From Fidelibacterota bacterium (GTDB lineage: Bacteria > Marinisomatota > Marinisomatia > Marinisomatales > S15-B10): a stretch of 64,000 nt of DNA. The stretch lies in NCBI GenBank assembly GCA_002715465.1, contig PAYY01000007.1:32474-96473 (forward strand), written 5' to 3'. Position 1 is the stretch's first letter. Every line of letters begins with the position of its first letter. The notes beneath the pieces were generated by a model. The model worked only from the letters and a program-made list of their open reading frames with translations. It was not told the origin of the DNA and searched no databases. This document shows, in pieces, positions 1-11,743 of the stretch. The translations under genes were made by a program, and so were the position numbers.

Positions 1-233
1 CTTTTTTTTAAGGTTGGTAGTTCTGGCAATTTGGGAAATTTATTTATTGCTTCTTGTACTCTGTTTTCACCAATATGTATAAGTCCAGCTTCATAAGCCT
101 CAATTATAGCATTATGAGAAAAGGTTTTGGTAACTGCAACTATTGTAATGGGTTTTTCATTGATTAGACTAACCCTTTGGCGGGCTTCATTAATCCGATC
201 CTTTATCGAATTAAATCCATCTAAATTAAGCAC
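1..233 (-). CDS. yggS: YggS-family pyridoxal-phosphate homeostasis protein (partial, C-terminus outside window)
   Basis: The first 77 codons are visible; the rest lies beyond the left edge. The translation contains ITIVAVTKTFSHNAIIEAY and then HIGENRVQEA, which match the start of the YggS/PROSC family, where the lysine of the AVTKT stretch binds pyridoxal phosphate. The family is a cytoplasmic PLP carrier without known catalytic activity. The start is read as GTG at 233-231, two bases after the gyrA stop, so it looks like the last visible member of a gyrB-gyrA-yggS transcription unit. An ATG start in this frame was not found near the gyrA stop. Family assignment is firm; the exact start is less so. 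Confidence 0.85.
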   Translation of the reverse strand, partial: MLNLDGFNSIKDRINEARQRVSLINEKPITIVAVTKTFSHNAIIEAYEAGLIHIGENRVQEAINKFPKLPELPTLKK

Positions 234-235
234 TG

Positions 236-2737
236 CTAAGTAGTGCCTTTAGATTCTATATTAGAGCCATCGTCTTTTTTTGATAGTATTTCTTCTTCAT
301 TGTCTAAAGTTTCTACGTGTGCTACTCTACTTAAAGAGGATATTTTTGCTCCTTCATCCAATCGTATAAGTTTTACACCTTGAGTAACTCGACCAATGGT
401 ACGAATACTTTCTATAGGTTGACGGATTAATACTCCCGTATCTGTAATTACCATTAGATCGTCAGAGTCCACCACTTCCATAATCGACACCATTTTTCCA
501 ACTTTTTCATTCGTACGCATTGCTAAAACACCTTTTCCAGATCTTTTTTGAATGCGGTATTGAACAACATCTGTTCGTTTTCCATAACCTTTTTCAGTTG
601 CTACTAACAATGTTCCTTCACGCCTAACTACTACCATACCTACGACATAGTCTTCTTTACTCGAAAGTTTTATTCCTGTAACACCTCTTGTTTTTCTTCC
701 CATTGGTCTAGCGTCAGATTCAGGAAAGCGAATTGATTTACCCTCGCTAGTCCCCAACACTATATCGTTTTCACCATTAGTAATTTTTGCTTCAATTAGT
801 TCATCCTCTTCCCGAATATCAATCGCATAAATTCCCCCTTTTCTAGGGTTTCCATAAGCTGACAACTTCGTTTTTTTTATCATTCCTTTTTTTGTTGCCA
901 TTATAATAAAACGGTCATCATCGAAGGTTTTTACACTAACAAATGCTTTAACTTTTTCTCCAGGTTCAGTGCCTAAAAGGTTTACAATTGCCCTGCCTCT
1001 TGCCGCTCTTCCTCCGGGTGGAATTTCATGTACTTTTAACCAATAACATTTTCCTCTATCTGTAAAAAAAAGAATGTGGTCATGTGTATTAGCAACAAAT
1101 AAGTGTTCTACAAAATCTTCTTCTTTAGCTTTTGCTCCTTGTAGACCTCGGCCGCCTCTCCTTTGACTTCGGTATGTAGTTGCAGCTGTTCTTTTCACAT
1201 ATCCATTATATGTAAAAGTAAGAACAACATCTTCTTCGGCAATCATGTCTTCCACAGTAAAAGTGGTGCCAACTTCTTGTATTTCTGTCCTTCTATCTTC
1301 ACCATATCGATCACGAATTTCTAATAGATCTTCTTTAATAATGGCCATTTGCTGTGGTTTACTTTCTAACACTCCTTTTAACTGAGAAATTAATTTGATT
1401 ACTTCTTTGTATTCTTCCACAATTTTTTCAATCTCAAGGCCCGTGAGACGCTGAAGCCTCATGTCTAAAATAGCTTGTGCTTGACGTTGAGATAAGTCAA
1501 AACTATTAATTAAACCTTCTTTTGCTTGGTTGGGGTCTTTACTCCCTTTAATTACCTCAATTATTTCATCAATATTATCAAGAGCAACTTTTAAGCCTTC
1601 CAATATATGAGCTCGTTCTTCTGCCACTTGAAGATCGTATTTTGTTTTTCTTATAAGAACATCGTGACGATGATTTACAAAAGAAGTCAATAAAGTTTTA
1701 AATGGTAGAATTCTGGGTATACCTTCTACAAGAGCAAGCAAAATAATGCCAAAAGTGTCTTTCATTTGACTGTTTACATACAGTTGGTTTAAAATAACTT
1801 CGGGAACTATATCTCGTTTTGTTTCTATAACAATACGCATACCATCTTTGTCAGATTCGTCTCTTATATCAGCAATTCCTTCAATTTTTTTATTTCTAAC
1901 ATGGTCAGCTATTTTTTCTATGAGATTGGCTTTATTGACTTGATAAGGTATTTCATTAACTACAATGTTTGACTTCCCACCTTTCAAAGATTCTATAAAA
2001 GCTTTTGCTCTAACTGTAATCTTACCTCTTCCTGTTTCGTATGCTTGTTTAATTCCATCAAGACCTTCAATTGTTGCACCAGTAGGAAAGTCGGGGCCTT
2101 TTACATGTTCCATTATATCTTCAACAGTTGCTTCTGGGTTATCAATAACTTCAACAGTTGCATTGATTACTTCAACAAGGTTGTGAGGGGGAATTTTTGT
2201 GGCCATTCCTACAGCTATACCCTCAGAACCGTTAACCAAAAGGTTGGGAATAGAGGCCGGCAATACAATTGGTTCATCTAATGTTTCATCGAAGTTGGTC
2301 TGCCAATCAACAGTATCTTTATCTAAATCTTTCAGCATTTCACTTCCAAACCTTGTCATTCTAGCTTCTGTATATCTCATTGCCGCTGCGTTATCCCCAT
2401 CAACAGAACCAAAGTTTCCTTGACCATCTACCAATTCATGTCTCATAGAAAAATCTTGTGCCATCCTAACAAGAGCATCATAAATAGAAGAATCTCCATG
2501 AGGATGATATTTACCCATTACATCACCAACTATTCTTGCCGACTTTTTATAGGGACGATTCCATTGTGAACCAAGTTCATTCATTCCATAAAGAATTCGT
2601 CTATGAATTGGTTTAAGTCCATCTCTTGCATCTGGTAGGGCTCGAGAAACTATTACTGACATAGAATAATTGAGATAGCTCTCTTTCATTTCTTCGGTAA
2701 GGTCTCGTTGTATAGATATGCTACGTTGTTGGTCCAT
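236..2737 (-). CDS. gyrA: DNA gyrase subunit A
   Basis: This is the breaking-rejoining subunit of the A2B2 type II topoisomerase that introduces negative supercoils. The 833-residue length is normal. The catalytic tyrosine is Y122 in [10 protein letters not shown], the same number as in E. coli. The GyrA box QRRGGRG is at residues 525-531, and it separates GyrA from ParC. The quinolone-determining region reads GDSSIYD, so S83 and D87 carry residues typical of susceptible enzymes. The C-terminal half holds the beta-pinwheel repeats. It lies 12 bases downstream of gyrB and is surely cotranscribed with it. Confidence 0.98.
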   Translation of the reverse strand: MDQQRSISIQRDLTEEMKESYLNYSMSVIVSRALPDARDGLKPIHRRILYGMNELGSQWNRPYKKSARIVGDVMGKYHPHGDSSIYDALVRMAQDFSMRHELVDGQGNFGSVDGDNAAAMRYTEARMTRFGSEMLKDLDKDTVDWQTNFDETLDEPIVLPASIPNLLVNGSEGIAVGMATKIPPHNLVEVINATVEVIDNPEATVEDIMEHVKGPDFPTGATIEGLDGIKQAYETGRGKITVRAKAFIESLKGGKSNIVVNEIPYQVNKANLIEKIADHVRNKKIEGIADIRDESDKDGMRIVIETKRDIVPEVILNQLYVNSQMKDTFGIILLALVEGIPRILPFKTLLTSFVNHRHDVLIRKTKYDLQVAEERAHILEGLKVALDNIDEIIEVIKGSKDPNQAKEGLINSFDLSQRQAQAILDMRLQRLTGLEIEKIVEEYKEVIKLISQLKGVLESKPQQMAIIKEDLLEIRDRYGEDRRTEIQEVGTTFTVEDMIAEEDVVLTFTYNGYVKRTAATTYRSQRRGGRGLQGAKAKEEDFVEHLFVANTHDHILFFTDRGKCYWLKVHEIPPGGRAARGRAIVNLLGTEPGEKVKAFVSVKTFDDDRFIIMATKKGMIKKTKLSAYGNPRKGGIYAIDIREEDELIEAKITNGENDIVLGTSEGKSIRFPESDARPMGRKTRGVTGIKLSSKEDYVVGMVVVRREGTLLVATEKGYGKRTDVVQYRIQKRSGKGVLAMRTNEKVGKMVSIMEVVDSDDLMVITDTGVLIRQPIESIRTIGRVTQGVKLIRLDEGAKISSLSRVAHVETLDNEEEILSKKDDGSNIESKGTT

Positions 2738-2749
2738 TACATTCTCTTT

Positions 2750-5000
<2,251 letters not shown>

Positions 5001-5064
5001 GAATGTTTATTCTCCCGCTTTTAAAATTATAAAAATTGCAATTTGTTGTTTTTGGATTGTTTTT

Positions 5065-6177
5065 TTAGTTTGTTCTCATTGGCATAAGCAACATGGTGTT
5101 TTCTTCATCTTCAGCTTGTGAGGCTGGAGTAATTAACACAGCTGATGTTGGTGTGTTCATCGTTATTTTAACTTTTTTTGTGTCAAGGTGTGATAATATA
5201 TCAACCAAATAATTGGCATTAAATCCTAAAGAAATGTTTTCGGAATTATATTCAACTTCAATTGTTTCTTTAGCACTTGTTGCCTTTTCAGCGTCTTCTG
5301 TTGTAACAACCGCCTGGTTATTTGTTAGCGTTATTTCAACTTGTCTAGTAGAGCGGTTTGAAAAAATGCTAACCCTTTTTACAGAGGAAAGAAGTTCTTC
5401 TCTATCAACAAGAATTTTTTTGTTGTTGTCAACAGGAAGCACTGCTTTGTAATTAGGGTATTGTTCATCAACTATTCTAGAGAAAATTGTGATTTGATCA
5501 AAAGAAACCGTTACGTGGTTATCACCAACCCAAAGGGTTGATTTTTTTTCTTGTTCTAAGTAGGGTAAAATAAGTCCCAAAAATTTTTTTGGTATAATGA
5601 CATCACCTTCATACCCCACGGAACTAAAATCTGATCTAGCGCAAAAAGATAGTCTGTGTCCGTCTGTTGCTATAGAAGCAATGTTTTGTTGCTTTACTTC
5701 TAAAAGAGCCCCCATTAACGCGGGTTTTAATTCGTCAGCGCTTAATGCAAAAGATGTTTTATCAATTAACCTTTTTAGTGTTGTGGATGATATGTTTATT
5801 TCTTTTTTATTATCAACTTCCGGCATTGAAGGAAACTCCTCGGATGCTGACCCTGATATATCATAGTTTCCAAACGTTGTTTGTATTATTATTCTAGAGT
5901 TGTTTATTACCTCTATTACTATTTCTGTTTCTGGAAGTGCGTTGGTTATATCTATTAAAGTTTTGTGGGGAATAGCTATACTTCCTTCGGTTATAATAGA
6001 TGCTTCCGTTTTTATTACTACTGTTATTTCCAGATCAGTTGCGCGAAGTTCTAATTTGTTTTCTTTCGCTTCAAACAAGACTTGACTAAGAATTGGAATG
6101 GTTGACCTGGTTGGTGTTGCTTTTGCTAGGTGTTGAAGTGATGTTTGAAGTGTGTTTCTAGATATAGAGAGTTTCAT
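5065..6177 (-). CDS. dnaN: DNA polymerase III beta subunit (sliding clamp)
   Basis: The 370-residue length and the three-fold clamp architecture fit DnaN: MKLSISRNTLQTSLQHLAKATPTR at the N-terminus, IPILSQVLFEA, the central IATDGHRLSFC, and a C-terminus ending NTMLLMPMRTN, a close variant of the usual YVVMPMR(L/I). The ring tethers polymerases and repair proteins to DNA. It begins with ATG at 6177 and is preceded by a 369-base AT-rich gap, so it probably has its own promoter there. Unlike the common dnaA-dnaN operon, it is 11 kb from dnaA and on the other strand. Confidence 0.97.
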   Translation of the reverse strand: MKLSISRNTLQTSLQHLAKATPTRSTIPILSQVLFEAKENKLELRATDLEITVVIKTEASIITEGSIAIPHKTLIDITNALPETEIVIEVINNSRIIIQTTFGNYDISGSASEEFPSMPEVDNKKEINISSTTLKRLIDKTSFALSADELKPALMGALLEVKQQNIASIATDGHRLSFCARSDFSSVGYEGDVIIPKKFLGLILPYLEQEKKSTLWVGDNHVTVSFDQITIFSRIVDEQYPNYKAVLPVDNNKKILVDREELLSSVKRVSIFSNRSTRQVEITLTNNQAVVTTEDAEKATSAKETIEVEYNSENISLGFNANYLVDILSHLDTKKVKITMNTPTSAVLITPASQAEDEENTMLLMPMRTN

Positions 6178-6546
6178 TTAAAGTTTAACCTTTTAGAGTT
6201 TTTGAGGTTTTTGATTTGACAATGCATACTTATATCTAGATTTAGATTAATTCAATTTTTTTTGTCTTACAACTTCTTTTTATCCAAAATTAAGGTGATT
6301 ATATTTAATAAATATTCTTTATTAAATATAAAGTTTTATTAATATATAATGTTTACTTCTTAAAAAAAGATTACAAGGACACTCTATTTTCAATTATATA
6401 TATACATATATCAATTAACTCATATAAGAGTTAATGTGAATAAATTCTTAAAAAAAACAATTTACTCACCAAAAAGACTTATTAAAATATCAATTATATT
6501 GTTATAAACACTTTTTTTGAAGTTGTGTAAAAACATGTATACAACG
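6178..6546. other. AT-rich intergenic region between the surA-like gene and dnaN
   Basis: 369 bases without a gene. It is the upstream region of dnaN and the 3' region of the surA-like gene. It holds a long perfect inverted repeat at 6299-6331. Two DnaA-box-like 9-mers fit the relaxed consensus TTWTNCACA on the minus strand: TGTGAATAA at 6435-6443 and TGTGTAAAA at 6524-6532. The composition is extremely AT-rich, with several runs of ATATAT. It may carry the dnaN promoter, a terminator and possibly DnaA-dependent control. A second origin module is possible, but both flanking genes point the same way, so the main strand switch at 17.2 kb is the better origin candidate. Confidence 0.6.
6299..6331. 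repeat. Perfect 14-bp inverted repeat, 5-nt loop
   Basis: Left arm TTATATTTAATAAA at 6299-6312, loop TATTC, right arm TTTATTAAATATAA at 6318-6331. All 14 pairs are A-T. The site is far downstream of the surA-like stop and upstream of dnaN. An all-AT stem is weak as a terminator; it could be a regulator site or an easily unwound element. Confidence 0.8.
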
Positions 6547-7836
6547 CTACTCTTCTTTTATTAAGAAATTTTCCACATAAATAGAAGAGGTAGCTCTTTC
6601 TAACCAATCTTCAAAGCGATCATTTTTCTTTTCTGCAACAGCCAACCCTTCAATTTCGGCCCAATGGGTTTGTAAAGAAGGTTTTCCACCCTTTCTAACT
6701 TCGCTTATAAATAAAAGATGAAAACCACTTTCGACTGTTATTGGGTTTGAACAAACAGAAACATCTAGTTTTGGTAAAACCTTCCTAATATTCTCTATGG
6801 GAAATCGTTCGGAGTCAATCCAGCCCAAACGCCCACCCGAGTCCTTTGTGCTAATATCCTCTGAATATTTTTTAGCAAAAAGAGAAAAATCTTTTAACGT
6901 TTGAACGCTATCCTTAATAGTTAGACCCAAGGAATAAGCTCGATCTTCATCTTTGGGACCAGCTTTTGGTGTTATTAAAATGTGCCTTGCATTGATTTTA
7001 TCCCCTAAAACCTCAACAGTTTCTATCACATGATAACCAAACTCTGTTTTAACTACACCGCTAGTCTCTCCAGGATTTAAAGAATAAGCAACCCGTTCAA
7101 ACTCTGGAACCAAAGTTCCACGACCAACAAAACCGAGAACACCACCCTGTTTTGCTGAGCCAGGATCTTCAGAAAATCTTTCAGCCAAGAGCGCAAAGTC
7201 TGAACCACCAACAATTTCTCTTCTTATAGAATCGGCTAAAGCAAAAGCCTCACCAAGACTTTCTTCCCCAGGCTTAATAGACAAAAAAATATGGTTTGCG
7301 TTGTATGACGTTGGCACGGTTTTTAGAGAGTCCTTAAACTTGTTGTAAAACACAACTGTTTCATCCCTGGTAACCACAACATCACTAAAAAGTTGGTTTT
7401 GATATCTTTCGGCAATTAATTGTTCCCTCATATCAGGCCACCACTCACGACGTAGTTCGCTTAGTCGTTTTCCTAAAATTCCCTCTAAACGTTCTTCAGA
7501 GCCAGCTTGAGACACCGATTGAGCAATATATTGCTCAACAGCTTGATCTACCTCTCGATCTTCTACATCAATACTTTCTACTTCCGCTATTTCAAGGATA
7601 AGTTTTTGATTAATTAAAGACTCTACGACACGTGACTGCAGCTCTTCAAGTTCTTTTATGTTTGTTCGTGGATCTAACCTTTGCTCCATTGCTGTCATTT
7701 GAACAAGCTGGGCAACATCACTTTTTAAAATCACATGCTCCCCAACAATAGCAGCTATTCCATCTACCAAGTTTTGTCCCGTTAGGGTGAAACAAAGAAA
7801 AAAAGATGAAAAAAAAGAGAGTGGAAAAATCCTCAA
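6547..7836 (-). CDS. surA: SurA-like periplasmic peptidyl-prolyl isomerase/chaperone
   Basis: A 429-residue secreted chaperone for outer-membrane proteins. A signal peptide covers about residues 1-20 (MRIFPLSFFSSFFLCFTLTG), followed by the SurA_N helical domain starting DGIAAIVGEHVILKSDV, then two parvulin (PpiC) domains. The first is clear: NHIFLSIKPG ... FSEDPGSAKQGGVLGFVGRG ... VKTEFGYHVIE. The second runs from ARHILITPKAG to ESGFHLLFISEV and is more diverged. The start is TTG at 7836, backed by a GGAGG seven bases upstream, and it overlaps the upstream gene by 3 bases. The pair therefore looks translationally coupled, which suggests two chaperones acting together in envelope biogenesis. 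Confidence 0.9.
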   Translation of the reverse strand: MRIFPLSFFSSFFLCFTLTGQNLVDGIAAIVGEHVILKSDVAQLVQMTAMEQRLDPRTNIKELEELQSRVVESLINQKLILEIAEVESIDVEDREVDQAVEQYIAQSVSQAGSEERLEGILGKRLSELRREWWPDMREQLIAERYQNQLFSDVVVTRDETVVFYNKFKDSLKTVPTSYNANHIFLSIKPGEESLGEAFALADSIRREIVGGSDFALLAERFSEDPGSAKQGGVLGFVGRGTLVPEFERVAYSLNPGETSGVVKTEFGYHVIETVEVLGDKINARHILITPKAGPKDEDRAYSLGLTIKDSVQTLKDFSLFAKKYSEDISTKDSGGRLGWIDSERFPIENIRKVLPKLDVSVCSNPITVESGFHLLFISEVRKGGKPSLQTHWAEIEGLAVAEKKNDRFEDWLERATSSIYVENFLIKEE

Positions 7837-8600
7837 TCTTGAACCTCCTCCATTTTAATGTTGTCAATAGTTTTGTTGTATTCTAAAGACAAACTGTCAA
7901 GTAAAAAAGAAAACAAGGTTAAGCGTTTCCTTCTATATATTTCTTGTGAGACCTCATCATAAACCTCTTCTAGCCCACGAAACGAGCCAGAAGGAAAAAA
8001 ATCTAACAACTCAAAAACATGAAAACCAAGGTTTGATTCAATTGGTCCTATAACTCCCCTTCGAAAAACACGATTAAAGAGCATTTCGTCTATAGCTTGT
8101 GGCATTACACCAGGAGAGATTGTAGAAGGTGAGACCCCATGATCATCTATTATCGTCATTCTTGTTTTAGGGTTGTTTTGTTCTAAAACTTGTTTAACCG
8201 ATAGAGCTGTTTCAACATCTGTTAAAACAAAAGATAATAAACGAAGTTGGTTGGTAGTTCTTTGAAACCTAACCCTGTTGGTAAGATAATACGATCGAAT
8301 TTCTTCCATATTTACCGATATTCTCGAAGATTGATATTCCTCCCAAAAAAGATTCCCCAGCAGAGCCTCACGATATTTTTGTACAAGAACATCAACACTA
8401 TCATCAGAATCTCCACCACTTTTTTCATATGCCAAATACAATAAAGCCTGAGCCCCGAGAGAATCTTTAATAACACCACCCTCCACTAGGAACGATGTTT
8501 TAGACACCACCTTTTTTTCTTCACCACAACCAAAAAAAAGGAAAGACAAGTGAACTAAAAACCAAAACCTAAAAACATTATTTTTTTTAAACAAAATCAC
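7833..8600 (-). CDS. Parvulin-like lipoprotein (degenerate PPIase)
   Basis: A 255-residue predicted lipoprotein: the hydrophobic N-terminus ends in a lipobox-like LFFGC at about residues 21-25. The body resembles SurA_N/PrsA proteins, with a C-terminal stretch (VFRRGVIGPIESNLGFHVFELL) that matches the end of a parvulin domain. The catalytic core is poorly conserved, so it may be a chaperone without isomerase activity. The start is read as GTG at 8600. It overlaps the downstream surA-like gene and lies 8 bases after mfd. A role in outer-membrane protein folding is inferred from the fold and the neighbour. Confidence 0.7.
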   Translation of the reverse strand: MILFKKNNVFRFWFLVHLSFLFFGCGEEKKVVSKTSFLVEGGVIKDSLGAQALLYLAYEKSGGDSDDSVDVLVQKYREALLGNLFWEEYQSSRISVNMEEIRSYYLTNRVRFQRTTNQLRLLSFVLTDVETALSVKQVLEQNNPKTRMTIIDDHGVSPSTISPGVMPQAIDEMLFNRVFRRGVIGPIESNLGFHVFELLDFFPSGSFRGLEEVYDEVSQEIYRRKRLTLFSFLLDSLSLEYNKTIDNIKMEEVQD

Positions 8601-8608
8601 AAGAGAAA

Positions 8609-11600
8609 TTAAACGCTTGAGATACTGGATTCAAAAGTGTATTCTATCGTTAATAGAGATTCAGTAATGAGATTCAAAGGAAGGAACAAACCACCTTTTC
8701 CTTTGGGGTCATTAATTATTGAAAACGGTATGTTTTTAGTTGAAACAGACCCGAGAAGCCTACCTATAGATGACACCAAATTAGAGTTTTTAATAAACCA
8801 TATTGTAGAACCATTATTAGTAACCTCTACAAAATCAACACAAAAACCAACAGAGGCTAAACGAATTCTTTTTATTGAAAGAAGCCTTAAAACCTCTTTT
8901 GGGAGCGGCCCAAAACGATCTAACATTTCCTCTTCTACTGCAACAACACCTTCGGTTTTTGTAGAAGTAGCTAAAAGTTGATAAAAATATAAACGATCAT
9001 CTTGATCTTGAATATAATTGCTAGGGATTAGAGCATCACCAACAACAGAAACACCAATTTCCTTATTCTCAGATAAACCACCACCGTTTTTATTTTTAAA
9101 CTTTTTTTTCGCGGCCTCTTGCACTATTTTTGTATACAAATGAAACCCTATAGATGATAAATGGCCACTTTGTTCTACACCAAATAAATTTCCACTTCCC
9201 CTCATCTCTAAATCACGCATAGCAACAGAAAAACCAGACCCTAACTCCACATTATACTGAATTGTTCTAAGACGTTCTTTTGCATTACCACCAACATCAG
9301 ACTTAGGTAAAACCAAATAGCAATAAGCCTGAATAGCCGACCTGCCAACTCTTCCACGCATTTGATACAACTGAGCCAAACCATACCTGTGAGCATTATT
9401 TATAAAAATAGTGTTTACACGAGGTAAATCAATTCCCGCCTCAATTATAGTGGTAGAAATAAGCATATCTAATTCACCACCAACCATTTTCAACATAACA
9501 GACTCTAACTCTTTAGCGCTTAACCTCCCATGAGCTAAACCAATTTTTATATTAGGCAAAAGATTTTCTAGTCGGGTTTTAAGTTTTGGAATATCAGAAA
9601 TGTTGCTATTTACAAAGAAAACTTGGCCCCCTCGACCAACCTCATATAAAACAGCTTTTTTTATAAAATTAACACTAAACTCTTCCACAGAGGTTATTAT
9701 TGGAAGTCGACCAGAGGGTGGTGTTTTTATTCTAGAAATATCACGAATTCCTGACAGTGAAAATTGGAGGGTTCTAGGAATTGGTGTGGCGCTCATACTT
9801 AAAACATCAGAACCCGAACAGAAGTCTCTCAAAGACTCTTTTTGTTTAGCACCAAAACGATGCTCTTCATCGATTATAACAAGCCCCAGGTTTGAAACCC
9901 CAACAACCTGTGAAAGCAATCTGTGGGTACCAACCACAACGCAAACAACACCTAATTTTAGAGCCGAAAGAACCTTTTTAACCTCGTTATTGTTGGTTAA
10001 TCGAGAAAACCCCAAAACCTCTACACCCAACGGGGAAAGCCTTTGAGAAAAACTATTAAACAACTGAGTTGCAAGAATTGTGGTTGGCGCAAACAATAAA
10101 ACCTGTTTACCATTGGTGATTGCTTTGTAAGCCGCCCTAATAGCGATCTCTGTTTTACCAACCCCAACATCACCACAAACCAACCTATCCATTGGTTTCT
10201 TACTCTCCATATCTTTTTGAACATCTTCTAAGCATTTTATCTGATCTTTTGTCTCAGAATAAGGAAAAGATTCTACCAACTGATCCGTTTGAAAACTATT
10301 ACAAGAAAAAGCAAAACCATCAACACGATCACGTTTGCCATAAATTTCAATAAAATGATCAAGCGTTTTTCCAGCAGACTCTATAGCTCTTTTTTTTATT
10401 TTAGACCACCGACCAGAACGTAAATCAGACAAAGGAACACTTTTTTCATTTGAAACATAGTTAGTAATAAGACTTAAACTATCTAAAGGTACATGAACTA
10501 AGTCGCCATGTTTAAACTCCAACGCTACACACTCTCTTAAAACATTGTTTTTAGTAACCGCCGACAAACCCATATATAAACCTACACCCAAATTTTCATG
10601 CACAACAGGCCCCTTCCAAGGAAAAACAGAGAGGCTTGCAGGGGGTTTAACTGTTTTTGTTGGGTTAGAAACAGAAACAGGCCTCTCCTGTATTTCATAA
10701 ACCGAATATAAAGAAACCCAAAAAAACTTTAAGACACCAGAAGAAAAAGAAATATTAAAAGGTAGGTTGCTTACAAGAAAGGGGTTAAAAAAAGGATCTT
10801 TATTTACCGTAGAATTATGAACATCACTACAAAACAAGACACATGAAAACAAAGGGTTAGAAAACTTACCAAGAAGCTGTTTTAAAACAAACCGGTTGCC
10901 AATAAAACTAGGGTGGTCAACACAAGCCAAATCAAAAGGTCCACAAAAAGGTTTCACAACAGGAGAAAGGTCAAAAATATTTGTAAGCCCCGTAGATTCT
11001 AAAGAAAAAACAGATAAAGACTTGACCTTCACACCCATTACCTTGTCTAAGGTTTTGGAAATTTTAACAGGAGGAACCAACTTAACATCAACCAACTCTA
11101 AAACCTCTACCATTTTTTGTGTTCCAACATTAAAGGATCTGGCGGACTCAATTTTTTCACCATAAAACTCTAATCTAATAGGCATTAAATACCCCATAAG
11201 AAAAAAATCTACAATTGAACCTCTAACAGCATAAGTACCAGGAGAATCAACCCGCCGAACACAATCCAAACCCCAGGAATCCAAAAGACCAATAAGCTCC
11301 GACCGGTTTTTTATAGAAGAAAGAAAAACCGAGCCCTCTACGTTGTTTTTCATAGCCCCAGCAACACCATTAACAATCCCAGGAGAAACCAAAAGAAACG
11401 AACCTTTACCTGTTGCAAAAGAATTTATAGCATGATGGTCAGCACTTGTTAGCTCTTCATATGAAGAACGAGAAATATTATAACAAGAATCCGGCTCAAT
11501 TTTTGAAAGAGCTTCAAACAGTTTTTGGCGAAGAATAAAATTATTAACAGAAACTATAGACCGAACAGATTTTAATCGAGAGAACCATAACAATAAAAAA

Positions 11601-11743
11601 GGAAGAAGAGAAGAATGAATATTTGTAAAAAACGGCACAGAACCAGACTGGAAGGAAAATACACCTTCAAGAGTTGACCCAAAAAGCTTTAAAAGTTTAG
11701 CTGTAGATAAAAAGCGAGGCGTTTCACGTGGAACAGAAAACAC
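8609..11743 (-). CDS. mfd: Transcription-repair coupling factor Mfd
   Basis: A 1044-residue ATP-dependent translocase that removes stalled RNA polymerase and recruits UvrA. Visible elements are an N-terminal UvrB-like region, the RNA polymerase-interacting CarD-like domain (PVVHENLGVGLYMGLSAV), helicase motif I GDVGVGKTEIAIRAAYKA, motif II IIDEEHRFG, motif III SMSATPIPRTL, motif VI QMRGRVGRS, and the C-terminal TRCF domain. It is about 100 residues shorter than the E. coli protein, mostly at the N-terminus. GTG at 11743 overlaps the mnmG stop (TAGTG). A parS-like palindrome lies within its first codons. Confidence 0.95.
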   Translation of the reverse strand: MFSVPRETPRFLSTAKLLKLFGSTLEGVFSFQSGSVPFFTNIHSSLLPFLLLWFSRLKSVRSIVSVNNFILRQKLFEALSKIEPDSCYNISRSSYEELTSADHHAINSFATGKGSFLLVSPGIVNGVAGAMKNNVEGSVFLSSIKNRSELIGLLDSWGLDCVRRVDSPGTYAVRGSIVDFFLMGYLMPIRLEFYGEKIESARSFNVGTQKMVEVLELVDVKLVPPVKISKTLDKVMGVKVKSLSVFSLESTGLTNIFDLSPVVKPFCGPFDLACVDHPSFIGNRFVLKQLLGKFSNPLFSCVLFCSDVHNSTVNKDPFFNPFLVSNLPFNISFSSGVLKFFWVSLYSVYEIQERPVSVSNPTKTVKPPASLSVFPWKGPVVHENLGVGLYMGLSAVTKNNVLRECVALEFKHGDLVHVPLDSLSLITNYVSNEKSVPLSDLRSGRWSKIKKRAIESAGKTLDHFIEIYGKRDRVDGFAFSCNSFQTDQLVESFPYSETKDQIKCLEDVQKDMESKKPMDRLVCGDVGVGKTEIAIRAAYKAITNGKQVLLFAPTTILATQLFNSFSQRLSPLGVEVLGFSRLTNNNEVKKVLSALKLGVVCVVVGTHRLLSQVVGVSNLGLVIIDEEHRFGAKQKESLRDFCSGSDVLSMSATPIPRTLQFSLSGIRDISRIKTPPSGRLPIITSVEEFSVNFIKKAVLYEVGRGGQVFFVNSNISDIPKLKTRLENLLPNIKIGLAHGRLSAKELESVMLKMVGGELDMLISTTIIEAGIDLPRVNTIFINNAHRYGLAQLYQMRGRVGRSAIQAYCYLVLPKSDVGGNAKERLRTIQYNVELGSGFSVAMRDLEMRGSGNLFGVEQSGHLSSIGFHLYTKIVQEAAKKKFKNKNGGGLSENKEIGVSVVGDALIPSNYIQDQDDRLYFYQLLATSTKTEGVVAVEEEMLDRFGPLPKEVLRLLSIKRIRLASVGFCVDFVEVTNNGSTIWFIKNSNLVSSIGRLLGSVSTKNIPFSIINDPKGKGGLFLPLNLITESLLTIEYTFESSISSV
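11721..11734. promoter_or_regulatory. parS-like centromere site (variant)
   Basis: GTTTCACGTGGAAC; the reverse complement is GTTCCACGTGAAAC, which fits the known bacterial ParB-binding consensus TGTTNCACGTGAAACA over its 14-bp core. It lies inside the first codons of mfd, 5.6 kb from dnaA. Together with the perfect site 1.9 kb away it suggests a ParB loading zone close to the origin. parA and parB are not in the window. Confidence 0.7.
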
